Below, one piece after another: positions 8,353 through 18,418 of a stretch of DNA of 64,000 bases. Position 1 is the first letter of the stretch. Every line of letters starts with the position of its first letter. This DNA comes from Corynebacterium stationis (GTDB lineage: Bacteria; Actinomycetota; Actinomycetes; Mycobacteriales; Mycobacteriaceae). Where the stretch lies: contig NZ_CP009251.1 in assembly GCF_001941345.1 (NCBI RefSeq), forward strand, positions 1,612,001 through 1,676,000. The letters are read 5' to 3'. The position numbers and the translations under genes were made by a program. The notes beneath the pieces are model-generated. The model was not told the origin of the DNA. It searched no databases and saw only the letters and a list, made by a program, of their open reading frames with translations.

Positions 8353-9966
8353 TTACTGATAAGAAACGAACCATGGGCGTGGATCGACATCATAAGTTTG
8401 CGTGGGGTCAAACATTGGGGTGTCTTCGTCGATGAAATTCTTCCACGCCATGAAGTAATCAGAGCTTAGGTCCTGACGCATTGCATTCCAGGTATCGAAC
8501 TTCTGCCCGGCATCACCGTGTCCATCTGCGTGCAGGATAAACGACAGCTCTGGGTAGTCAGTGCGAATCTGGTCCCTATCGCGCAGCATCTGCAGCTGGA
8601 ATTGGTGCAGAATCAGTCCCTTTTGCGGCAGGTCATTATCTTGCACGAGCTGAGCAAGCCATTCGGAGACCTCATTGACCTCTTCGGCTTCCACGTGGCC
8701 CACATTGGTCATTGGCACTTCATCAGGGCCAATCTTCCACTCTGGATCCAGTGCTAAACCGACGTTAGGTTGTTTGAGCAGGTCCTCATACATCTTGGCC
8801 TGATCAATCAGGCGTGCACGGCCTGGCTGAAGGTCCAAGAAGGCGTAGCCACCGGCCTCGGTAATCGCATCAACATAAGGGCGCAACTCATCCGGTTGGG
8901 ATTCATTGCTGTAATCGCCGTCATCGCCAGGCGAATCCGATGCCACCGTCGCGATGATTTCAAAAGCCGGGATAACTGGCCACTGCGTTAAGTCCTTGTA
9001 CCTATCGGCGTATTCCTGCGCGAGTGCCGCAGCTTCTGCTGGGGGTTGCTCGCCCATGACACCTAAGGCAGGACCTGAAGGATGACCGTAGAGCGCCACC
9101 ATGCGTCGGCCTGGGAATACGAGTCCACCGCCACCAGGCAGTTCACCATTGGCAGCGAGTTTCACCTGGGCATCGAATTCTTCCTGGTTGCCAAAGCCTT
9201 CGCCTAATGCGACGGCGTTGCCCTCAGCTACAGCAGCCATGGAATCTGAGGTCGCACGTGGGTCAGCAGCGGCTAGAACCTGCACTGGTGCGCCTGCCGC
9301 GCGTGCTGAGGCTACCTGTGCGACATTCGTGCCTGATGCCACGAGTACCTGCGGTGCAGCGTCATTGCCGTCATTAGGGCTTTCCTGCGCTGCTAGGTCC
9401 TCTAAGGAGCTTAGGGTTGCAGTCTCCTCACTCTCCTCTGGCTTGCTAATCTTTGCATCAGATTCGGCGAGCGCCGGGTCATCGTTTAAGTCGATGCCGT
9501 ACTGCACGATCTCTTCGGGCGCTAGTTCCAGGATCTGTGCTTTGGCCTTTTCGCCGGCTTCGCCGTCGCCGATAATCAGCATGGGCGCGCCTGACTCAAC
9601 CGCTGCCTGCGCTGCGGCATATTGGTCAGTTTCCTCAGGACCAGCGACCACTAACTGCTTGCTAGTGGGATCATTATCGCCAGCCTCGGCTGGGAAGAAA
9701 TATTGCGCGGCATTAAACCCGGACGGGTCCGCATCCGATAAGGAAGTCGGCGCATCCACGGCGAAGCTAGGCGCCTTAGAGCTATCTTCCGAGGACGCGC
9801 TATTGCTCGTGCCATCGTTGTTCTCGCCGGAGGTAAAGACGCTACAAGACGCCACCATCAAGGCAGCGGATACAGAAGCCACCGCCATGCGGCCATAGCG
9901 GCGCAGTTTGCGACCATGTGGCTGCTCAGTAGCGTTGAGGGAATGGGAAGCTAAATTAGTGTTCAT
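8353..9966 (-). CDS. Secreted lipoprotein with cell-wall-binding-repeat-like region, function unknown
   Basis: A 537-residue putative lipoprotein: basic n-region with KLRR and GR, a hydrophobic stretch and lipobox VAS-Cys at 41, then an acidic Ser/Asn-rich linker. The middle (about 90-330) has Ala-rich alternating elements like the cell-wall-binding repeat 2 family (FFPAEAG, LVVAGPEET, LIIGDGEAG, LVASGTNVAQVASARAAG). The last 200 residues look like a TIM-barrel-type domain with IPAFEIIATVASDSPG, YAFLDLQPGRARLI and LALDPEWKIG, of unknown activity. An internal Met at residue 27 is an alternative start that would give a compact signal peptide. A shorter relative is encoded at 14117-15040. It is first in a likely operon with the cNMP/CBS protein and the exonuclease. 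Confidence 0.7.
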   Translation of the reverse strand: MNTNLASHSLNATEQPHGRKLRRYGRMAVASVSAALMVASCSVFTSGENNDGTSNSASSEDSSKAPSFAVDAPTSLSDADPSGFNAAQYFFPAEAGDNDPTSKQLVVAGPEETDQYAAAQAAVESGAPMLIIGDGEAGEKAKAQILELAPEEIVQYGIDLNDDPALAESDAKISKPEESEETATLSSLEDLAAQESPNDGNDAAPQVLVASGTNVAQVASARAAGAPVQVLAAADPRATSDSMAAVAEGNAVALGEGFGNQEEFDAQVKLAANGELPGGGGLVFPGRRMVALYGHPSGPALGVMGEQPPAEAAALAQEYADRYKDLTQWPVIPAFEIIATVASDSPGDDGDYSNESQPDELRPYVDAITEAGGYAFLDLQPGRARLIDQAKMYEDLLKQPNVGLALDPEWKIGPDEVPMTNVGHVEAEEVNEVSEWLAQLVQDNDLPQKGLILHQFQLQMLRDRDQIRTDYPELSFILHADGHGDAGQKFDTWNAMRQDLSSDYFMAWKNFIDEDTPMFDPTQTYDVDPRPWFVSYQ

Positions 9967-10087
9967 CAGTTACCAATGTTAGCCGTGTGGACCATCAACA
10001 TGGGCAACACGACATAGCTAGGGGTAAGGATTAACCGCGCTATACCCCCTTTGACATCCTGATGCCTGCCATGAGTTTCGACAGAAA

Positions 10088-10579
10088 CTATTGGCCTGGC
10101 TCTTTGAGCAAGCGGGCTTTTTCTTCATCGGAGATATGGCGTGATTGCCTATCGATTAAATAGCGGCGCGTAAAAATCCACGCGGCCGGCACCCCAACCA
10201 GCGCGAAAAGCGCCAGCGCATACCAAAGCACTTCGGCAACGCCGGTTTCCATGGTGACGGACAGAGCATAAATTCCCAGCGCCAAAAGGAAGCTGACAAG
10301 TGCCATCAGGAATAATTCGCCAACGCCGACTGTGGTGTGAAAGTGCAAAGTGCGCAGGCTCTTCTTATACCCAACCAACGCATCAGTGCTGTAGACAACG
10401 CCCTTATCGTCGTGGAAGTCGTGCTCGGCGCGCTCGAGTTCATCGAAAAGCTGTGCTGCCTCGCGTAATGCCTCAGCACGCTCTAATTCCTCTGCCACCG
10501 AAAAACGCGACAACAACGTGTACAACATTGCAATCGCTGAAACCACCAGACCTAAAAGTTCAATGACTTCAAGTGACAT
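10088..10579 (-). CDS. Small membrane protein, three predicted helices
   Basis: A 163-residue protein I do not recognise. It has a hydrophobic N-terminal helix (about 5-27), a charged middle with ERAEALREAAQLFDELERAE (possible short coiled coil), then two more hydrophobic helices (about 84-110 and 118-142) and a basic tail ending before a short KARLLKEPGQ segment. The start at 10579 is supported by a perfect GGAGGT site 7 nt upstream; a longer frame from 10600 lacks one. It lies alone between the leuB terminator and the lipoprotein operon. Confidence 0.7.
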   Translation of the reverse strand: MSLEVIELLGLVVSAIAMLYTLLSRFSVAEELERAEALREAAQLFDELERAEHDFHDDKGVVYSTDALVGYKKSLRTLHFHTTVGVGELFLMALVSFLLALGIYALSVTMETGVAEVLWYALALFALVGVPAAWIFTRRYLIDRQSRHISDEEKARLLKEPGQ

Positions 10580-10605
10580 TTTTATACCTCCGACATGCAA
10601 AAATT

Positions 10606-10641
10606 CCCCGTGTGAGCATCACCTTAGACGCTCTCACGGGG
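10606..10641 (-). terminator. leuB terminator
   Basis: Inverted repeat CCCCGTGTGAG (10606-10616) with CTCTCACGGGG (10631-10641), two mismatches. On the minus strand it is followed by AATTTTT, so it is a standard Rho-independent terminator after leuB. Confidence 0.8.
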
Positions 10642-10684
10642 AGTTCGCGGACTTATCGTCCTTGAACTAGTGCTAGCTAGGAGA

Positions 10685-11701
10685 TTAAGACAATGCCTGG
10701 GCGATGCGGTCGCCAACCTCAACGGTGTTGACCTGCTCCTCACCACGGGATGAGACATCATCAGCGACAGCCTTCTCAATGCGCTGGGCATTGTCTTCAT
10801 CACCTAAGTGGCGCAGCAACATCGCAGCGGACAAGATAGCTGCGGTTGGATCCGCAATACCCTGGCCAGCGATATCTGGTGCGGAGCCGTGTACGGGCTC
10901 AAACATCGAAGGGTTAGTACCGGTGGAGTCAATATTGCCCGAAGACGCCAAGCCGATGCCGCCTGCTACTGCACCTGCCAAGTCGGTCAGAATGTCGCCG
11001 AAGAGGTTGTCAGTGACAATGACGTCATAACGTGAAGGATCAGTAACCATGTAAATGGTTGCAGCGTCGATGTGGTTGTAGTCGACTTCGACGTCTGGGA
11101 ATTCCGGTGCGACCTCATCAACGGTGCGCTGCCACAAGTCACCAGCGTTGACCAACACGTTGGTCTTGTGTACCAAGGTCAGCTTCTTACGGCGGTTCTG
11201 CGCGCGGTTGAAAGCATCACGCACAACGCGCTCAACACCGTAACGGGTGTTTTGCGAAACCTCAGAGGCCACCTCATGCTCAGTGCCCTGGCGCAGGGTG
11301 CCGCCGTTGCCGGCGTACAGGCCCTCGGTGCCTTCGCGGACCACGACGAAGTCAATCTCACCAGGATTAGCCAAAGGCGATACCGCGGTTGGGTACAGCT
11401 TCGATGGGCGCAGGTTAACGTGGTGGTCGAGAGCAAAGCGCAGCTTCAGTAACAGGCCGCGCTCCAAGATTCCTGGAGGCACCTGCCCTGGCGCGCCAAC
11501 AGCACCCAACAAAATAGCGTCGTGTTCACGCAAAGACTTCAGGTCTTCGTCGGTCAGCAACTCACCGTTGTTGAGGTAGCGCGCAGCGCCCAGATCGAAA
11601 TCAGTAGTCTCAATATCATCACGCACAGCGCGCAGAACCTTAACTGCTTCTGCTGTGACCTCTGGGCCGATGCCGTCTCCGCCAATAACCGCGAGTTTCA
11701 T
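10685..11701 (-). CDS. leuB: 3-isopropylmalate dehydrogenase
   Basis: NAD-dependent oxidative decarboxylation of 3-isopropylmalate to 2-ketoisocaproate in leucine synthesis. The 338 residues start [15 protein letters not shown] and contain the Mg/substrate site [18 protein letters not shown] followed by [11 protein letters not shown] and the NAD-binding [19 protein letters not shown]. The start at 11701 follows family length; a frame reaching 11722 adds seven residues that do not fit, and GAGAAAGG lies upstream. It is monocistronic with its own terminator, next to serA and the ilv genes. Confidence 0.96.
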   Translation of the reverse strand: MKLAVIGGDGIGPEVTAEAVKVLRAVRDDIETTDFDLGAARYLNNGELLTDEDLKSLREHDAILLGAVGAPGQVPPGILERGLLLKLRFALDHHVNLRPSKLYPTAVSPLANPGEIDFVVVREGTEGLYAGNGGTLRQGTEHEVASEVSQNTRYGVERVVRDAFNRAQNRRKKLTLVHKTNVLVNAGDLWQRTVDEVAPEFPDVEVDYNHIDAATIYMVTDPSRYDVIVTDNLFGDILTDLAGAVAGGIGLASSGNIDSTGTNPSMFEPVHGSAPDIAGQGIADPTAAILSAAMLLRHLGDEDNAQRIEKAVADDVSSRGEEQVNTVEVGDRIAQALS

Positions 11702-11797
11702 TGTGTGGTACGCCTTTCTCATAGGGTGGATATTTCTACCTTAGTTCAAGAACGCGATTGTTGCTAGCACTACCCCGCCCTAAATCTTTTAACCTTT

Positions 11798-12305
11798 ATG
11801 GGGCGCGTTCATCTTCGCGATTGTTCCCAGCGTCGTTATTTTGATTCCGCTGATGATTGGCGCGTGGAATATTAAAAGTCAACGGGCAAAGAAACCCTTC
11901 CCGCTTATCGGCATGGCCATGGCTTTTATCAGTGGCATCTTATCCGCCGGGTTGTGGCTGTCGTGGAATAGCGACTCGCCCATCCCCCACTACTTTCAGC
12001 GCGGTGCGCCGACGCAATTTCCAGCGTGGCAAGTTATCGGCTGTGGCGCGACGGTGGTTATTCTCAGCGCGCTGATTCTTATTAAGTACTCACGACACCG
12101 CAATGTCTTAAGCTGCGCCACGGTAATAACTACTGCCGGGTTTACTACCGCCTATGCGCACGCGGCATCATTTGGCGTGAGCACCCAAGAAGCCGTCGGA
12201 GTGTTCCTCTCCTATATCGGTATTAACCTTTTGCTGCTCGTCACCAATGGCATCTGCCTCGGCGTCATCAAGTGGCGCGAGCCCAGAAAGTCGAACCAAG
12301 GTTAA
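11798..12305 (+). pseudogene. Putative four-helix membrane protein, apparent 1-base frameshift after the start codon
   Basis: The long open frame (11793-12305) encodes a hydrophobic protein with about four membrane segments, but it has no ATG or GTG before the first segment; only a TTG at 11841, in the middle of that segment and without a ribosome site, could start it. An ATG at 11798 lies in another frame and runs into a stop after 25 codons. Removing one G from the GGGG run at 11800-11803 would give M-G-A-F-I-F-A-I-V-P-S joined smoothly to the rest. So the gene is either frameshifted, wrongly sequenced, or starts in an unusual way. No family recognised. It lies between leuB and serA on the opposite strand. 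Confidence 0.55.
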
Positions 12306-12334
12306 GCCCAGTTAGGGCACCGATACAAAGGAAA

Positions 12335-12368
12335 AGACGCCATGCATCGACAAGCGATGATGGCGTCT
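12335..12368 (-). terminator. serA terminator
   Basis: Stem AGACGCCA (12335-12342) with TGGCGTCT (12361-12368), extended by CATCG/CGATG around a 5-nt loop. On the minus strand it is followed by TTTTCCTTT. It ends the serA transcript. Confidence 0.8.
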
Positions 12369-12381
12369 CTTTGTGCGCTAT

Positions 12382-13968
12382 TTAAGCGTCGAAGTTGACC
12401 TGCAAGGACTGAGCCTCCAGCTGGTCCTGAATCTCAGAGATGAGCTCTTCTGGGACCTCGCGCTCAACGCGCAGGATAAGCACGGCGGCATCGTCCTGCT
12501 TGCCCTGGGTCAAAGCTGCTGCCTGGATGTTGATGCCAGCGTTGCCCAACACAGAGCCGACAACACCCAAAGCGCCTGGGCGGTCACTGTAGGAGAAGAA
12601 GATGTTGCGGCCGGTCGCGCGCATATCCACGCCGCGGCCGTCGATGCGCACAATCTTTTCCACACCATCGATGCCGGTAAGTGCACCTTCCAGAACAGAG
12701 GTGTTGCCCTCTGCGGAAATGACCTTCACGCGCACCGTGGAGTTGTGGCCCTTTGCCTCATCCTTGGTGGAGACCTTGACGGTCACGCCGCGGGATTCAG
12801 CAATGGACATAGCGTTAACGAAGGTAACAACCTCGCTGGTAACACCGGAGAACAAGCCACGCACTGCAGACAGGCCAAGGACCTCAACGTCTTCGGTGGA
12901 CAGCTGACCACACGCGGTGACCTCGATGGCCACTGGTGCAGAGCGCAGCAGCTTGCCGGATGCCAGACCCAGCTTGCGCGCCAGGTCGAGCCAACCTGCC
13001 ACTTCTTCGCCCACGCGGCCGCCGGAGACGTTGACTGCGTCTGGAACGAACTCGCCAGCCAGTGCCTTAAGCACGGACTCAGCAACGTCGGTACCAGCGC
13101 GGTCTTGTGCCTCAACAGTCGATGCACCCAGGTGTGGGGTCACAACGACCTGTGGCAGGCCAAATAGTGGCGAATCGGTGCAAGGCTCAGTGGCGTAGAC
13201 GTCAAAGCCTGCGCCCCAGTGGTGGCCGGCCTTAATCGAATCGGCCAACGCCTGTTCATCGACAAGCCCGCCGCGAGCCGCGTTGATGATGATCTGGCCC
13301 TTCTTCGCCTTGCCCAAAAGCTCAGAGGAGAACATGCCAGCGGTCTCTGGGGTTTTAGGCAGGTGAATGGTGACAAAGTCCGAGCGGCTCATCAGCTCTT
13401 CAAGCTCAACCAGCTCCACGCCCAAGGACGCCGCACGCGCGGGATTGGCATATGGATCATAAGCGATGATTTCTGTTTCAAACGCTGCCAAGCGTTGCGC
13501 GAACAGCTGACCAATGTGGCCAAAGCCGACGATGCCGACGGTCTTGCCGAAGATTTCCACGCCCTTGAAAGAAGAACGCTTCCATTCTGCATCACGCAAG
13601 GTCGCATCTGCCTGCGGAATTTGACGTGCGGTAGACAGCAGCAAAGAAATAGCGTGCTCACACGCAGAGTGAATATTGGAGGTTGGTGCGTTGACAACCA
13701 TCACGCCGCGAGCAGTAGCTGCGGGAACGTCAACGTTATCGAGGCCAACGCCTGCGCGGCCTACAATCTTGAGGTTGTTCGCAGCTTCGAGGACTTCCTC
13801 ATCAACAGTGGTTGCAGAACGAACCAGGAGAGCATCAGCTTCGCCTACTGCCCCCAAAAGTTCATCGCGGTTTGGTCCATCAACCCAGCGGACCTCAACT
13901 TCCTCCCCCAAAGCTTCAACGGTGGATGGGGCAAGTTTGTCGGCAATTAAAACGACCGGCTTCGACAT
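12382..13968 (-). CDS. serA: D-3-phosphoglycerate dehydrogenase (long form)
   Basis: First enzyme of serine synthesis: 3-phosphoglycerate to 3-phosphohydroxypyruvate with NAD. The 528 residues are the long actinobacterial type. The N-terminal and NAD domains show GIVGFGHIGQLFAQRL, catalytic Arg in NAARGGLVDEQAL and catalytic His in VVTPHLGAS. A large intervening domain (about 315-450) is followed by a C-terminal ACT domain starting near RPGALGVVGSVLG, the site for serine feedback in this class. The ATG at 13968 fits the family N terminus. Own terminator downstream. Confidence 0.96.
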   Translation of the reverse strand: MSKPVVLIADKLAPSTVEALGEEVEVRWVDGPNRDELLGAVGEADALLVRSATTVDEEVLEAANNLKIVGRAGVGLDNVDVPAATARGVMVVNAPTSNIHSACEHAISLLLSTARQIPQADATLRDAEWKRSSFKGVEIFGKTVGIVGFGHIGQLFAQRLAAFETEIIAYDPYANPARAASLGVELVELEELMSRSDFVTIHLPKTPETAGMFSSELLGKAKKGQIIINAARGGLVDEQALADSIKAGHHWGAGFDVYATEPCTDSPLFGLPQVVVTPHLGASTVEAQDRAGTDVAESVLKALAGEFVPDAVNVSGGRVGEEVAGWLDLARKLGLASGKLLRSAPVAIEVTACGQLSTEDVEVLGLSAVRGLFSGVTSEVVTFVNAMSIAESRGVTVKVSTKDEAKGHNSTVRVKVISAEGNTSVLEGALTGIDGVEKIVRIDGRGVDMRATGRNIFFSYSDRPGALGVVGSVLGNAGINIQAAALTQGKQDDAAVLILRVEREVPEELISEIQDQLEAQSLQVNFDA

Positions 13969-14116
13969 GTTCTTCGATCCTTATGGAAATTGGAGTGATC
14001 AGTGGCTCGTGATCAGTGGCGGTTCATCAAGTCAAGTCACCAAAAGTGACCAAGCAGCGGGAATTGGGCGGCGCGCTCATGCTTTTAAATCTCCTCGAAG
14101 ATTACTTGAGGTGATT

Positions 14117-15040
14117 TTATGAGTTTGCGTGCGTCGAAGAATTCCAACCGTGCCTAATCCTATCGGTTAACAGGTTGGTATCCCCAAACTGGGGGCCGAG
14201 CGCGACTAGCGGACCATCTTCTAAACCAGACACCAAAGCCATTTGATGCTTGGAATCGCGCGGATCGCCGGTGGGCATAACCCACACTTCCCCGCCCCAG
14301 GCTTTGACATTAGCTACCGATGCCACCGACGATTCCGGGGTCACAATAATCACTGGTGACATGCCAGAATCCCTGCGTGACTGCGCGGGAATCGGTTCTG
14401 TCTCCCACCGCTCTTCGCGGTATAAGGGCTCCCATGCGGCCTTTAATTCCGTGAAGTCAGCTGACTCTACATCGGCTACGGCTTTGACCATCCCCTCTGG
14501 GCTATCGACGACTTGGCTGGTGAATTGAAATGCCGTCATCTCCCCCAATGCTTGGGTAGTACCCGGGTCATGCAAAATCTCTAGGTCCCCGTGCGTGGAC
14601 GCAAACGGCAGGTCGCCGACCAATAAAATGCGGGTAATGCCCAATGCATCTATTTGCGCGATTAGTTCACTGCGCATGGAGTCATCGTAGGTGACCATGG
14701 GTACGCGTTGCGCCACGGCTATCGATGCCGCCCGCAACTGCGAAGAATCCGTATTCTCCGCGATGATGATCGAATTTGAACCAGAAGCCTGGAAAAACAA
14801 CTCCGCTGATTGCAGTCCCCAGGGGTCTGGGAGCACCTGGACTTTATCGCGGAATTCTTCGCGCACTAACTGGCTGCGGTTTTCGGTCGCAGCCTGCTCT
14901 AAGTTGATCTGGGCTTCATCCAGATCAAAAAGCTGCGGGGTTACCACTGGCTCGCTTTGACGGAAACACGACGACAAACTCAGCGCCAAGCCCATAGCTA
15001 CAAGCGCTGCGACTGCCTTCGGTACTTTTGCCACACGCAA
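14117..15040 (-). CDS. Secreted lipoprotein related to the one at 8353-9966
   Basis: A 307-residue putative lipoprotein with signal peptide and lipobox LSS-Cys at 25. The mature part begins with a helical linker and then repeats elements also seen in the longer lipoprotein upstream in the window: ELFFQASGSNSIIIAE compares with AQYFFPAEAG...LVVAG, and RAASIAVAQRVPMVTYD with AAAQAAVESGAPMLIIG. A second repeat follows at about 210-280 (VIIVTPESSVASVANVKAWG, LVALGPQFGDTNLL). It lacks the C-terminal barrel-like domain of the larger protein. Probably a cell-envelope protein of the cell-wall-binding-repeat-like group; function unknown. It lies about 150 bp upstream of serA on the same strand, separated by a stretch with no clear signal. 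Confidence 0.65.
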   Translation of the reverse strand: MRVAKVPKAVAALVAMGLALSLSSCFRQSEPVVTPQLFDLDEAQINLEQAATENRSQLVREEFRDKVQVLPDPWGLQSAELFFQASGSNSIIIAENTDSSQLRAASIAVAQRVPMVTYDDSMRSELIAQIDALGITRILLVGDLPFASTHGDLEILHDPGTTQALGEMTAFQFTSQVVDSPEGMVKAVADVESADFTELKAAWEPLYREERWETEPIPAQSRRDSGMSPVIIVTPESSVASVANVKAWGGEVWVMPTGDPRDSKHQMALVSGLEDGPLVALGPQFGDTNLLTDRIRHGWNSSTHANS

Positions 15041-15143
15041 CTTTCCCCGCCTTATTTTTCCACTACTGGCAGTAAGTATCTCACCACTACTGCAGTTTGG
15101 GAAACACCCAGTTGAAGGCCGAATTGCCTAGCAGCTTGGGTGC

Positions 15144-16967
15144 CTAAACTGTGCTGAGATCCCGGATGATGTTTTTGCCCATGGCGTGTTCGACCATTCC
15201 GACAAAGCGCTCGCGTCGATCCCGAATAAACCCGTCAAAGTCAGCGTCGTGTAAAAGCTCCGCATTGAGTTCGTGGGAGGCTAATACGGTGTCGAATTCT
15301 GCGTCTTCCATAATCGATTTCGATTGCACACGGGATAGATACCGTGCCGGCGATTGCCCATCGATGACGACTTCGGTGCGCTTGCCCATTGGGGTGTGGT
15401 TGAGCACTGAGCTGGCCAAGGCGGGATCCACCTGGAATTTTGCGCACCAGGTATCGGGGAAGATTTGGTGAAATCCTGTACTCAGCTCGAAGAACGAGGT
15501 CTTGTCAAAGACTTTCGCGCTGCGCCAGTCCCTTGCGCCGCGGGCCATCAAAAGCGCATAGAGCGCGTGGTAGATACCGCTGGATTCATCTGCGGAATTA
15601 AGCCGGGATTCTTTAAACTCCGCTTCACGCACGGACTTCGGCTCTTCGTCACGGGTGCCTAAAATCCACGCGCAGACCTCTTCCACATCGCGTGCTGCCC
15701 GCAACTTGACGGCTTCCGAGCCATAGAGCTCACCAAAGACGCCCGACCAGAACCAGCGGTTGAGCTTATCCCAGGCCTGCTGGGAGGACAGACATCCGGT
15801 AATCGGTGCTAGGCGCGCCAGAATGACCGCGAGCGGGATAATCTGTGCGGTATACGGGACTTGTTCCTGGTTGAAGATGCAGCGCTGGCGCAAGAACTCT
15901 GCGACTTCCTGGAAAGTAATTTGCAGCTTGTCGGCTGCTGCCAAGTACTCCGATAGATTCAGGTTCAAAATATCTTCGCGCTGACCGCCTGCATGGCCGG
16001 AATCTGCCGTGGAATACAAGGAGACTGCAGAAAGGAATTGCGTGCGCGTGATGCCATTAAGCGCCGGGTATTTCCGCAAGGCTTTTTCACGCTTGGCCCA
16101 ATCATCCGCCAACCGGAAATCCTCGTCCTCGGAGGCAAAGACCGCTGTGACTAAGTCAAAGACATCCATGTCCTTGCCAGACCTATTGGCGTGGGCGAAA
16201 ATCGTTCCCACACCAGCACTCGCGGTTTCGCGCGACAGCCGAATCATCGGCACGTCATAGCCTGCCAGTGGGAAAAGCACGCGGTTGTGAAACTCGGCGA
16301 GCTCCGCGTAATTAAGCTGCTGTTCGCTCGCTGTACTGTCAGTAGACGTGCTCTTGCTGCTTGCTTCGTCGGCGGCTGCGTTTACGCTGCCAGCGACGTG
16401 GGCGGCCATGGATAAGATGATGCGCGTGCCTTCTTCAGACAACAGCATAGATACGGGGACGCAACCGCTGCGAATATAGGCCTCTTCCCTATCTAATGGG
16501 TAGTCCAAGCTGGGGCCAAAGTGCGAGCACACATAGCCGTCATCATCAACGGCGAAGACTGACTCATCGGGAAGCAGCCCTTCAGATACTGCCCGGCGTA
16601 AGTCGACAAAGTAGCGGCGCATCACTGTTTCGTTGCGGAAGTTGGTGGTGCGGATATTCCCGGAACCACGCAGGCAGTGATACAAGGTGGTCAGGCGCTG
16701 CTCGCCATCTAATAACAGCATGCCGGGGTTATTGTCGGTAGCCGGTGCGCCAGCTAATGGACGCGGCTTAAAGCGCATCTTTTCATCGCGTGTATCTAAG
16801 ACAGTCACCGCACCCACTGGGTAGCCGCGCAGGACAGTAACTAATAGGGAGCGAATATGGTCTTCGTCCCAGGTGTAGTCTTGCTGGAAATCGGGAACTT
16901 GGATATCACCGCGGTCAATGCGTTTGAAAAGGTCCAAAAGGTCATAGCTTGGCGTAATAAAACCCAT
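15144..16967 (-). CDS. DUF262/DUF1524-type protein (GmrSD-like), stand-alone
   Basis: A 607-residue protein with the two conserved ends of DUF262 proteins. Near the N terminus are VPDFQQDYTWD (24-34) and the nucleotide-binding signature DGEQR (87-91); the middle has FAHANRSGKDMDVFDLV. At the C terminus HQIFP (500-504) replaces the usual HHIFP of the HNH-like DUF1524 nuclease domain and is followed by a conserved Asn. Relatives include the type IV restriction enzyme GmrSD and other phage-defence nucleases, so DNA cleavage of modified or invading DNA is a reasonable guess, but many single-gene members have no known role. A Ser/Thr/Ala-rich insert lies at about 196-217. The ATG at 16967 is only 10 nt after a TATAAG, which suggests a leaderless mRNA; a TTG at 16988 is an alternative. 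Confidence 0.75.
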   Translation of the reverse strand: MGFITPSYDLLDLFKRIDRGDIQVPDFQQDYTWDEDHIRSLLVTVLRGYPVGAVTVLDTRDEKMRFKPRPLAGAPATDNNPGMLLLDGEQRLTTLYHCLRGSGNIRTTNFRNETVMRRYFVDLRRAVSEGLLPDESVFAVDDDGYVCSHFGPSLDYPLDREEAYIRSGCVPVSMLLSEEGTRIILSMAAHVAGSVNAAADEASSKSTSTDSTASEQQLNYAELAEFHNRVLFPLAGYDVPMIRLSRETASAGVGTIFAHANRSGKDMDVFDLVTAVFASEDEDFRLADDWAKREKALRKYPALNGITRTQFLSAVSLYSTADSGHAGGQREDILNLNLSEYLAAADKLQITFQEVAEFLRQRCIFNQEQVPYTAQIIPLAVILARLAPITGCLSSQQAWDKLNRWFWSGVFGELYGSEAVKLRAARDVEEVCAWILGTRDEEPKSVREAEFKESRLNSADESSGIYHALYALLMARGARDWRSAKVFDKTSFFELSTGFHQIFPDTWCAKFQVDPALASSVLNHTPMGKRTEVVIDGQSPARYLSRVQSKSIMEDAEFDTVLASHELNAELLHDADFDGFIRDRRERFVGMVEHAMGKNIIRDLSTV

Positions 16968-17004
16968 GCCTTCGAGCTTATACCGCAAATCAACTTCCCG
17001 CGCG

Positions 17005-17018
17005 TGTCCGATCGGACA
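17005..17018. promoter_or_regulatory. Perfect 14-bp palindrome at the presumed -35 of the DUF262 gene
   Basis: TGTCCGATCGGACA is a perfect palindrome. If the TATAAG on the minus strand at 16982-16977 is the -10 element, the palindrome covers the -35 region, the usual place for a repressor site. Its regulator is not in view. Confidence 0.45.
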
Positions 17019-17055
17019 TTATTACCGTGGGGGTGCTTTTGTTTAGAGATCGCAA

Positions 17056-17102
17056 AAGCGGCTAGCCCGCAAAGGTATCTCAACCTTGCGGGCTAGCCGC
17101 TT
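17056..17102 (-). terminator. ilvC terminator
   Basis: Near-perfect 20-bp inverted repeat: AAGCGGCTAGCCCGCAA and following bases (17056-17076) pair with 17083-17102. On the minus strand the stem is followed by TTTGCGATC. It ends the ilvBNC/ilvC transcripts before the DUF262 gene. Confidence 0.8.
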
Positions 17103-17155
17103 ATGAAGATTATTTCGAACTAGCGAAATAGCTCTGGTTAAATCGTATTTACGAC

Positions 17156-18220
<1,065 letters not shown>

Positions 18221-18226
18221 TCATCT

Positions 18227-18232
18227 ACCGTA
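18227..18232 (-). promoter_or_regulatory. Possible internal promoter before ilvC
   Basis: In the 246-nt ilvN-ilvC gap the minus strand has GTGGTACGGT, an extended -10-like TACGGT about 55 nt before the ilvC start. C. glutamicum is known to have a separate ilvC promoter in this gap. The rest of the gap (18233-18418) shows AT-rich and Pu-rich stretches but no gene. Confidence 0.35.
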
Positions 18233-18418
18233 CCACAGTGCGGGATGATGTGTTCACATTATGAGATATTTTAGAAATTTACTATGAATTTTTGAGAGGG
18301 CTTCCCTTATGAGGACTCCCCCTACTAACCGACGCGAACCTTGTGGGCTGCGCCGGAGTGCCTTCCTCGAGGATTCCCTCTCGTCAGGTGATTCTTCTGA
18401 TTGACTTTGTTGAGTGAA

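Noticed and set aside
9101..9898. 265-codon Ala/Ser-rich open frame antisense to the lipoprotein gene
   Set aside because: Low-complexity mirror of the real gene; the minus-strand protein has a signal peptide and lipobox.
12373..13950. Two long plus-strand frames across serA
   Set aside because: Antisense shadows of serA without recognisable domains.
18366..18373. CCTCGAGG palindrome in the ilvN-ilvC gap
   Set aside because: Eight bases only, easily by chance at this GC content, and not placed like an operator.
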